From Hemileia vastatrix (Eukaryota; Basidiomycota; Pucciniomycetes; Pucciniales; Zaghouaniaceae), in the NCBI GenBank assembly GCA_030280995.1, contig JASXTE010000009.1, positions 31,890,501 to 31,954,500 on the forward strand: DNA of 64,000 nt, read 5' to 3'. The stretch's first letter is position 1. Each line of letters begins with the position of its first letter. The notes beneath the pieces are model-generated. The model made no database searches, was not told where the DNA came from, and worked only from the letters and a program-made list of their open reading frames with translations. The translations under genes and the position numbers were made by a program. Below are positions 24,854-33,593 of the stretch, one piece after another.

Positions 24854-25959
24854 TTTAAGACTTCTGGATATAAGAAATATGTTACTGGATGGTAGCAATT
24901 GAACAAACTATTTATTTATTGTGAAGCACTTACTAAAATAAGCTAATTTTTACGTCTCAAGAAGTTTATCAACAAGTTGGTTACCATGAATTTCTTTGAA
25001 TTTTTGTTTCATGCAGATCAACCATGCATTAAGTAGGTATCCATACTGTGCATCAGCAAAATGTTTCAGACTCGCTACATTTTACAATGTTGAATACATG
25101 TTTATCAAACAGCTTATTTTGCACAAAGCATAATACTATAAGAGAATACAAATTGATTGCATTTTTAAATATAGGAGAAACTATGATATAACTTGAATTA
25201 AAATAATACCATTTAATTTATAATAATAAAGTTATTTAAGTGTTGCCGTTTTTTTTCTGCAATCACCTGAATTAATAAAATTCTGCCAAGTAACAGAAAG
25301 GTTTTCACTAATAATAACTATAAGATATAAAAAAATTTATAATATTTATTTTTCACAATATAGAATTACAGTCTGAAAAATAAATATTTTTTCAACAAAA
25401 TATATTATTTTAAAATTTTCAAATCTAAGAGGTCATCAAAGTAAAGCTTCCAGAATCCATAAAACAGAATTTTTACATTAAGTTGCTTATTCCAAACTCT
25501 GAAAAATTGGTATGGTTTCCAAGTAATCTCGGTAAATAAAATATATACATACTAATAAGGTGTTAATATAAATTTTTAAAATATGTTTGTCAGCACAATC
25601 AACAAGCTCAAATAAGGTCATTATTTGCATTAAAATATTATCAAAATAAGTTGGAAAATCAAAATGATTCTGCATTATATTTTTACCTGTTTATCATGCA
25701 ATAATTTTCTAGTACAGCTGAGTTATTTCCTTTTGAATTAATTATGAACATACATAGATATCCATATTTTATAGAGAAAGATATTCATTAGAAAGCTCAT
25801 CTGTCCGTCTACTCAACTCTTCATTATTAACTATTTTCAAAATAAGAAATTTATTATAGTAGTGTTTTTGTTGCCATATCCTTTCAAAATTTTATATTTT
25901 TGTTCATTTTGCTTTTCATAACGTATATGATGAGCTCTAGTTGTTTTTATTTTCCTCAG
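24854..25959. other. divergent intergenic region with one possible orphan exon
   Basis: This separates the minus-strand transposase from the plus-strand unknown gene and probably holds both promoters. On the minus strand, 25078-24959 reads as a coding-like stretch (SLKHFADAQYGYLLNAWLI then KFKEIHGNQLVDKLLET) behind a TAG acceptor, ending in TGA. I cannot connect it to a longer gene; it may be an alternative 5' exon of the transposase or a separate fragment. The rest is AT-rich and featureless. Confidence 0.35.
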
Positions 25960-27025
25960 GGAAAAATACCTACTAATACCCGTGTACTAAATAAAAGATT
26001 TAATGAGATACTCCCTCGATCAACTTCTCATTTTTGCAGGTCTATTTACAATTTCTGTCGTGTGCTTTTGAATATTTCACCTCAGTCTAATGAATGGAAG
26101 CTGAAACCCACCAAAGAACAACTACATAGGTTTTCATTGTTCAATATAAGCTCTCTCAACATTGATATTAATTTGCCATATCCTGAACGAAATTACCGTG
26201 TTTCTGAACAAATCCCTGCTATATTCCACAATGCTTTTATCCAATTTCTTCTTCAATGCAACTTTCCTGGAAAAACTTTTTCTTGGAATCTTGATTAGTT
26301 TCACAAGTGGAATCAAGTTCTGGAAAAAATTATCATTAAGCACTGGGATAAAGCTTTGGAAAATAATTATTTGGTTTCTTATTCAATGGACTCTACTCAT
26401 ATTTCCTACCTAAATCAAATGGGTGTTCTTCACTGCTGGTTTATAGGTTATGCTGATAAATTACGACTTGGAAAAGATTCTGATAGTTTCCGTGAAATAG
26501 TTAAAATAAGAAAGTATAAATATAAAATAAAAAAGAAAGTAAGAACTAATATTTTTATCTTTTTTTTACACAAGCTTATATAAATTTGACAATCTTTTTC
26601 AGAATTCTTTTAACCAAACTCACCTTCTTAAACAACTTCCAAGTGGTGAAACCTATGAGAATCTTTTTGAAAACGTCAAATGTTGCTCAGACACCGAAAT
26701 TGATGATGAAGGTTCTTTTAAGCGGATTTTATTGCCATGGAGATCTGAAGAATTCTCATGACTTGCACGAAATCTCGACCAGAAAAACATTCAAATCTGA
26801 GAATCTTCCTCTTATTCAGGAGAAATACTTAAGAACTTGGCATTATATGATAGATTAAATTTGGTATCCTCAATCGAGACTCACTTTAATTCTTTTCCAG
26901 TCCCCAGGGGTTCGCCAAGTGACTGCTATTCTTCATTATATCTCGCTTCTCTTAATCCTCAACAATTAAGACTTCTTAATTGTCAAGCCCCAATAAACAT
27001 TTCCTACATACTTGAACAAATTTAA
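25960..27025 (+). pseudogene. unknown plus-strand cargo gene of the large element
   Basis: Not recognised. The only cargo gene on the plus strand. Its visible exons are 25960-26538 and 26603-27025, joined by a 64-bp GT-AG intron in phase. An acceptor-like TTTCCTCAG just before 25960 suggests an unseen earlier exon, so the true start is unknown. About 330 codons are visible with three nonsense codons (TAG near 26297, TGA near 26757 and 26800), each one C-to-T step from sense. Readable blocks: LKPTKEQLHRFSLFN, NYRVSEQIPAIFHNAFIQFL, WDKALENNYLVSYSMD, LHCWFIGYADKLRLGKDSDS, LPWRSEEFS and a C-terminus LASLNPQQLRLLNCQAPIN. No known motif, signal peptide or membrane segment. It converges on the SNF2 gene, the two stop codons being only 4 bases apart (27023-27025 and 27030-27032). 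Tail-to-tail packing argues that both are settled parts of the same element. Confidence 0.6.
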
Positions 27026-27029
27026 AATT

Positions 27030-29459
27030 CTAATGTGAGTTGTTGATGAATTCCCTAATCAATAATCTAGCAGACTCATATTCCTCGTTTCCAATGTTTG
27101 GGACACTTAACCTTAAAAAATTAGAACAGATAAATATTTTTAGCTATGATGCAACTTTATATAAAGAAAATTTCACATACATTGATAGCTCAATCTTTTT
27201 TCTTTGTATCTTATAAATGCTGAATTCAATACTTCTGCTTACAAAATACTTGAGTACATGAACTTCATTTTGTTGGCCCATTCTATACAGACAATCAACT
27301 GCTTGCTGTTCAACTGCTGGATTCCAATTAGGCTCCTGTTTCAATATTTTAAACAAATTCTCTTTTCAACCTTTTCTATTTCAATATAAGACTCTTTGAC
27401 TTACCATTATATATACATTTTGTGCACACCTCAAGTCTATTCCAACTCCTGCAGCCTTGATTGTACCAAGCAAAACTTGACATCTTTCATCATTTTTGAA
27501 TTTGTCGAGATTTTCATCCCTTTTTTTCATGCTCAACTTTCCTACAAGCTCTGTGTAGCTAATTCCATGGTCATCTAAAGCATTTTTTATACTGTTTCAA
27601 TGGATAGAATATTGAAATGTTGTTTAAGCTAAAAATAAGTTATTGAGATAATTAATAGAATTCCTTACATTTCTAAAAAGTCTGCATATTTTGAAAATAT
27701 AACAGCCTTGGGACAAATTATCCCCCGTTCTCCCCTTAAGAAAATTTCTAAATGACTGATTATATGTATAATCTTTGCTGAATGTTTCCATGTGAAAGGA
27801 AATGTTGGAGGTTGATCTGGGTTTTCGTAGACAGGGTGGTTACAAAATTGCCATAAAATTGACAGTTCTCGGAGAAACTCAGCTGAGTCCCAAGGGAGGT
27901 TGGTGTTTTGAGAAGGCCCATAATACTCAGAAAAACGTTCTTGAAGCTTCGTAAGTTTTGAGTGCCGAGGTTCTGATAATTCTACAGATATTCCTTGCTC
28001 AATTTTTCAAGGAAGTGATAAGATTGCTTCTTTTGTCCTCCGCAGGCATATGACATTCATGAGAGTATTTATTGATTTTATTGAGCTAGAGCTTCATCTG
28101 TTTAAGCCATTCATAAGAAAATTAATCCACAACCAGTTTTCTTGCCATCTTTCGATTCTGAGGAATGATATAAGGCTTTGAAGATCAGTTGTCTGGTTCT
28201 GAAGTGGTGTCCCTGTCAAGCATAGTCAATACTCATCCTCCAAGGCCGATATATTCTGATTCTTGTGCAACTGGGGATTCTTGATTAAACTTTTAAATTA
28301 TGTTAAACATTTCATCAGCTTTTATAATATTATGTTCAAAATTATTAGTAATTCAAATGAATGCTTACTGAGCCTCATCTAAAACTATTCTGTACCAAAT
28401 GAGTTTATGAGTTACTGGCGGAATAGGTTGAGGAGTTTTCTTTGAAGAAGATGGACTTACTGTCTCATAGGTAGTCAAAACAACTAGTTGGTTCTGAAGC
28501 TCCTCAAAATAAATTTTCCTTGAATCCTTCCCATAAAGAACCTTGAAAGGTAGTGCATTATCTTCAAAGTGAATTCTTATTTCATTGAACCAGTTTGATA
28601 ATGTTGCAAGTGGGCAAATGATGAGAGTTGCTGAAGTCCTATCTTTCTCTTTTCCACCACCCAAGAGTTGGAATTGTCTGACTTCACTTTGAGTTGCAGT
28701 AATTAGGCCAAGAGTTGAGAGGGTATTTCCCAAGCCCATATCATCAGCTAGAATTGAACCAATTCCTGCAGAGGATAACTTTTCTTTAAGAAATTGTTCA
28801 TAATAATTATTAAAACCCACTCTCAGCCAGCTGTTGTCTGCATGCCTCCACAGGTTTTCTAACTTTTTGGATAAGTTATTTTCATTGTCTATCATAAAAT
28901 TGATAACCTGAATCTGATGTGTTTTAAGAGTTGTTTTCATACCATGTATAGATAGATTTGCCATTTGATTATCCGTTGTCCCAGAAATTTCAGAAGTTGT
29001 GTGAATACAAGAATGAGGAATATTGAAGAAGACGGTTGGATTGTAGTGTGGAATTGGTGTCAAATCAATTTGAGCATTTAGAAATACTTCTTTAGCCTGA
29101 CTAATAAAATCAGTCAAACAAAAAAGGAGGCCACAAATTCTATACTGCCTGTTTAATAGTAGAACCAAGTAAGAGCAAAAATAATAAGATATTTGGGGAT
29201 TTAAAGCCCTTTCCTCAGTTAAAATTTGAGATCCAGATCCAATTTCTCCAAGTAGTTGTCCCATTTGGCTGCTCTGTTCATTAGAAAGATCACCAATAGG
29301 TTTTGCTTCTTCTTCTTTGAATAATCCAAAAACGTGAACTAAAGATCTTCCTCGTTGCATAATAACTGGAGTGGATACTTCATCAAATACAGATCTTTCT
29401 TTTGGAAAAATAGGTTTAAAATTTAAAGAGAATTGTCCAATGCATCTTAAAGTTGACAT
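27030..29459 (-). pseudogene. SNF2-family helicase/ATPase carried by the large transposon
   Basis: Five exons (29459-28369, 28289-27669, 27591-27405, 27335-27181, 27111-27030) with introns of 79, 77, 69 and 69 bp keep phase throughout and sum to 711 codons plus stop. The start MSTLRCIGQFSLNFKP leads a 200-residue N-terminal region. The ATPase core follows in order: motif I ADDMGLGNTLSTLGLI, Ia ATLIICPLATLSNW, II VLDEAHLIKNPQ (the DEAH box is rebuilt across intron 1), III CLTGTPLQN, then ICLRRTKEAI, FSKYADFLEIIKNALDDHGI, V TIKAAGVGIDLRCAQNV and VI EPNWNPAVEQQAVDCLYRMGQ. The layout is that of Rad5/Rad16/HLTF-like SNF2 proteins; I see no RING. These are DNA translocases that remodel chromatin or protein-DNA complexes. 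Three TGA codons interrupt exon 2, and the Walker A lysine is Asn (GNT for GKT), which should abolish ATP hydrolysis. It converges on the plus-strand unknown gene. Confidence 0.9.
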
Positions 29460-30316
29460 TTTAATTAAATGAATTTTATGGTGATGGTGGTAGTTTAAAG
29501 AAAGAGAGGGTGAGAGCAAAGTTCTGAAAGAGAATAAAGTAGAGAATATATATAATATTGGATGAATATTCAAAATTGAATTTTTCATGTATGTTAATAA
29601 TTAATGTTGACTCACATTTTAGTAATAACTAAATACAGATAAATAATTAAAAAAAGTGCATTATTTTAGAGCCTAAGTTTTGTTCCAATATATTAAAATT
29701 AGGTTCTTTAATAGTGTAAATTTTTTAAAAAATACATTACTATTTTTTCCCCTTATAAAAAATATATATATTTTTTCTCCTACATTAAATTTTTTGAACA
29801 TTGTCTTATACTTTTTTATTCCAAGGAACAATGAGAAATTTCTATTGATAAGGGCTCAATATAAACTTTTGTCTAGAAAATTTAAAATTATGTGCAAATA
29901 TTTTTACAGAGTTATATTTTTATTAATAAAATTTTTAAAAAGGACTTAAATAGTATTCTTTTTTATATATTTGCGGAAATAAAATTGATAATTGAAATAA
30001 TATTCCAGACCTAGTATACTATGTGTCATTTAAAATATTTCTACTAATATCAAACCTGACCTCCCAACATTAAATGGATCTATATATAAAATTGAATATT
30101 ATGGTATGTTAAGTGTTGTGTCTCAACCATTGCTCAAATTTGTTCCAACTGATGCTCAACTTAAATCCAAAGCTCTTCTCAAGAAGGGATAAATTGAGGC
30201 TCAATTTAGGGCCAACTTTTTTTTCAAAATTTTTTCATATAATATAAAAAAAGTTTCCTAATTCTTTCAAAACATTTCCCCAACAATTTCCCAACCTCTT
30301 CCTGAAAGTGTCAAAA
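29460..30316. other. right subterminal region of the 28.6-kb element
   Basis: No supportable gene; the 89-residue open frame at 29680-29949 is T-rich noise. Near the end (30120-30215) CTCAA motifs cluster (TCTCAACCATTGCTCAAATT, ATGCTCAACTT, GAGGCTCAATTT), echoing TTGAGCACACATTGAGCACA near the left end. Subterminal repeats of this kind are transposase-binding sites in CACTA elements; here that is inference. Confidence 0.45.
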
Positions 30317-30358
30317 AGAGGGAGCTGCTAGCAGTTCACCCCCTGATTTCCCATGGTG
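30317..30358 (-). repeat. right terminal inverted repeat of the 28.6-kb element
   Basis: Ends ...GATTTCCCATGGTG; its reverse complement matches the left end at 35 of 42 positions without gaps. Directly outside is ATT (30359-30361), the second copy of the target duplication, followed by the interrupted integrase frame (TATATTAAGGAG, Y-I-K-E). Confidence 0.88.
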
Positions 30359-30361
30359 ATT

Positions 30362-31220
30362 TATATTAAGGAGGAATGGTATAAATATTTAATTGTGTCC
30401 TGAGATGATTAATCTGGTTGAGTAGAGGAAGCACCTCGTATTAATTTGAGTTCTAAAAATGTGGTGGATCTCTTATTGAAAAACTGGATGTATCAATATG
30501 GAGTTATGAAATTGGTGATGGTAGATGGAGGTCCTGAATTCGGGACAGAATTTAGGGAAGCTATATAAAAAGTTGGATCAAAGGTTAGGGTAGCAACCCT
30601 GTATTATCCTGAAGCTGAAGGCATGGTTGAAATAGGGCATCAAGTTATTAAGGATGCTTTAGTTAAAATGTGGGGGACAAGTGCTGAAAAATGGAGGCCC
30701 TATTTACCTTTAGTTTAATTTGCTGACAGAATCACTGCCAAGAGGACAACTGGATTTTTGCCTTATGAACTTATTTTTGGAGAGAAAACAGTTTTACCAG
30801 TCGATTTAAAAGCTGAATAATATCTTGGAGTTGACTGGGATTCGGTCAAGACCACTGAAGAATTATTATGTGCAAGAATGATCCAGTTAGAAAAGAAAGA
30901 AGAGTACTTAGAAAAGGCATATTCACAAATGATGAAGATCTAAAAATCAGTCAGTAAGATATTGGGATGAGCAATTGGTGCATTGACTTAGAAAACCTTT
31001 GAAAGCTGGAGATATGGTTTTGGTGTATAACAGGAGTTTGGAGAGCGGATGGGGCAAGATGTTTGCAGATAGGTAGAATGGACCATACAAAGACAAAGAA
31101 CAGGTTTCTGGCAGTTCATATGTGTTAGAAGAGCTGGATGGAGTAGTTTTGAAGAAGAGGGTAGTGGAAAATCAAGTCAAGTGGTTCTATCCTAGGGGCA
31201 CCAAGAGTGCTGAAGTTTAG
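30362..31220 (+). pseudogene. Gypsy-1 integrase catalytic core and C-terminus (3' half)
   Basis: Continues the frame cut at 1713. It begins YIKEEWYKYLIV and aligns step by step with the 60-61 kb integrase: VDGGPEFGTEF (second catalytic Asp), YYPEAEGMVEIGHQVIKDAL (catalytic Glu), FADRITAKRTTGF and ELLCARMIQLEKKEEYLEKA. The tail reads VLVYNRSLESGWGKMFADR and FYPRGTKSAEV, ending at TAG 31218-31220. Several stops are present (S-stop-DD-stop-SG-stop near 30390-30430, one in the FADR block, others near 30940-31000), plus a frame change after MMKI. It lies immediately right of the 28.6-kb element. Non-functional. Confidence 0.88.
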
Positions 31221-33152
31221 CTCCACAATGAGGGTAAAATAACTGTCAAACATTAAATTTCACCTCTGGGATGAGGTTAAACTATGCTTTTAAAAGTTTA
31301 AAAACTTTACTTATTTCATTATACAATCATTATTAAAGTTTTACTCTGTAATGAGGATAAACTACTCAATATAAATTCTGTTGTTTACTACTTTGGTTAT
31401 GAAAATAATAACAAAAATCTTATGAAGATTATGAAGACGTTTGTTAAAAATTCTTAAAAATTTAAAAAGCGATAAAAATTTGGTGAAGATTTATAATGGA
31501 TATGATAAAACTTATTGGTAGAAGTGTTCACAGGGGAGCCTTCTGAATTAAATATTGGCAAGTTTGGGGGTAATTGATGAGATGGCTGCTCTATACACAA
31601 TTACCCCACAAAGTTTGTTATCAATTTTTCCCTCTTTCTAGTTGAATCCTGGCTTTGTTTTTAAATTTAAGGAAGTCCACTAAGACTATAAACTGGAATG
31701 ACGCAACAAGACAATGCACTTACAAGGCAGTACTCATAATTTTCTATTTATTTTGTTTAGATTTTTTTATGATTTTGTTTTGTGATTTCATTACATTTCT
31801 TTTATATTATTATAATTAATAAAATTTTTGTAAAGGGTGATGCTCACTGGTGGTCTCTAATCATTTTTACAAATTGGAGGGAGCCCAACCAGTGATCATT
31901 ATTTTAAAACTCTTTCTTTCTAAAACTTTCATTTTTTTCTTTATTCAATTTCTCATTTGTGTAACAACATCAAGTTGCACTTGGATGTGGGTATGATGTC
32001 TACGGTACGGCTTATCAATTGGCTGGGGGGCATCTTTTAAAAATTAAAATTAAAATTTTCTTATTATTTCAACTTTTTAAATTTTTTAAATTTTCTTAAA
32101 CATTCTTTAAAAAATTTAAAATTGAAAAATTTTATTTTTAAAAAAATCTTTTATATTTATTTATAAATCACTTTCAAAAAAAAGTCTTAAAAAAAATTAA
32201 AAAAAATAAAATAAAATAAAATATATATAAAAATAATCATAAAAATATATAACTAGTTATTAAAATTTAGAATTTAATTTTCAATATTTCTTTTCTTTTT
32301 AATTACTTTTATAGATATTTTAAACAGGAGAAAGGGTCTAGAGGAGCTCAAGCATTATGGGATCCTACTTCAAGATGCTGTTAGTCCTCTAAGACTTTAA
32401 ACTGAATTGTTTTCAAGATTTTCTTAAAGAATTTGGTTCTTCTTTGTATGCTGTTAGTCCTTCAAGACTTTAAACTGAAAATTCATGAAGATTTCATTTA
32501 ATAATTACAAAAGCCTGGTACTCTATGACCTTAAACTATAGCTTTTGTTGATCATTTGTTTGGACACTCATTAGGAAGAATTAGAATGATTTTTGGAATC
32601 ACAGTCATTTTTTTATCAATCACTCATTCAAGGGATTATATGGAATCTACCTCCTCAATTTACAATTTTGCAGAAAACTTTGGATTGTGGAATTTTGGTT
32701 TTGATGATCATCAAGATTTATTTTAGAAGAGGAATGGAATTATTTTGGGAATAGGTGATTTAGTTGGTCAAAATTTTTGATTGTGGAGATTTTTGGTTGT
32801 AGTTCTGATTTGGTGATGTAGGAAAATTGGTATGATGGATGAAGTTGTGGAAATTAAAGGACCTCATGGTGGTTTCTAGATCATTGCAATTCTAGCGCAG
32901 TAGGGGTTGAAACCTACTCTCTTAATTTCATTAGGGATGTAAAGTTTGGTAGAGAAGAATTGGAGGACCTTATGGAGATGTCTAGATCATTGCAGTTCTA
33001 GCTCCTTAGGGTTGGAAGCCTACTCTCTTATTCTTAGAAATAGAAACATCAGAATCAGATGGCTATTTTTTATATTTCAGCACCAACTACAAACATCAAA
33101 ATTCAATCATATGAAACTAATAAATTTAATAAAAGGTCTATATTAAGAGTGG
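31221..33152 (+). repeat. Gypsy-1 3' untranslated region and probable LTR
   Basis: Right after the pol stop, ATGAGGNTAAACT-type motifs recur (31271-31283, 31351-31363). A purine stretch GGCAAGTTTGGGGG ends near 31570 and is followed by TGATGAGATGGCTGCTCTAT at 31575. The same junction (GGGGTAAYTG...GCTGGCWGCTCTAT) occurs on the minus strand at about 59690, 59430 and 56660, so an LTR probably starts near 31575. Farther right are TTGCACTTGGATGTGG (31975, matched at 58830 and 59015), an AT-rich block (32030-32330) and three AGTCCTCTAAGACTTTAAAC-like copies (32383, 32452, 32520). A 60-bp unit around TCTAGATCATTGCARTTCTA is doubled (32875 and 32982). The right LTR border is not defined. Confidence 0.5.
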
Positions 33153-33511
33153 CTAATTTGGATCATTAGAAAATTTCTCAGCACTCTTATTAAAGTCTTG
33201 AATGATAGCCCAACCTTCCTCAAGGTCAGAAGGAGAAGAAGCCTGGTGCAATCGAAAAGTTTGGAATCTTTTGTTGGAAGAATAATGCCAACATAGTCAT
33301 TGTCATCATCCAACTGGTTGGAAGAAGAAGCCTCAGGGGGCTTAGGTTTATCTATATGGGTTAAAATTTGTTAATTTTGGAAAATTTATGGTTAAGAGAA
33401 CTCACCTTTTGTTGAAAGAGAACTGGTTATATTTTGTTGAACGGCTGATAAAGAAATTATTGAAGAATTGGAAGATCCACTAGGAGAACTAGGGGAATCA
33501 GAAGAGCTCAT
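33153..33511 (-). pseudogene. small Ser-rich two-exon reading frame next to LTR-like copy 2
   Basis: Starts MSSSDSPSSPSGSSNSS at 33511, 83 bases inside (on the minus strand) from the end of LTR-like copy 2. Exons 33511-33406 and 33351-33153 flank a 54-bp GT-AG intron in phase. The frame continues KPKPPEASSSNQLDDD and VGIILPTKDSKLF. One added base would then restore a coding-like end (HQASSPSDLEEGWAIIQDF) up to TAG 33153-33155, for about 102 residues. No domain is recognised. Position just inside an LTR is where gag starts, so it may be the gag N-terminus of the element to which copy 2 belongs. It could also be an antisense gene within the Gypsy-1 LTR. Confidence 0.4.
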
Positions 33512-33593
33512 GATGAAAATGATGGTACTTTATGAATATAAATTTGAATGCATAATTGGTTGGAATGGGAACATTCTTTATTGGAGGGAGGAT

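Larger units (their letters stand above)
1714..30358. mobile_element. 28.6-kb CACTA-like DNA transposon carrying TNP2, an SNF2 helicase and unknown genes
   Basis: The ends are 42-bp inverted repeats with 35 matches and no gaps, both starting CACCAYGGGAAATC. They are flanked by a 3-bp ATT duplication (1711-1713 and 30359-30361). Removing the element and one ATT joins the two halves of a Ty3 integrase in frame, which fixes both borders independently. CAC-starting ends, 3-bp duplication and an internal TNP2 transposase fit the CACTA (CMC/Plavaka) superfamily. Inside are five spliced genes, a nested PIF/Harbinger element, a nested LTR-like repeat, a hairpin cluster and a long palindrome array. 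Without the nested insertions the core is about 24 kb, far larger than most cut-and-paste elements. All genes carry premature stops, so this copy is inactive. Whether every gene is original cargo or some came by nesting cannot be settled from one copy. Confidence 0.85.

Noticed and set aside
28365..28380. DEAQ box ending the SNF2 reading frame
   Set aside because: The Q and the following stop come from reading into intron 1; splicing to 28289 gives DEAH followed by LIKNPQ, the expected motif.
29680..29949. 89-residue frame near the right end of the giant element
   Set aside because: Low-complexity Phe/Ile/Lys from A/T-rich DNA, no splice or domain support.
1714..30358. Starship-type giant element
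   Set aside because: No DUF3435 tyrosine recombinase at an end; the ends are inverted repeats with a 3-bp duplication and the element encodes a DDE TNP2 transposase.
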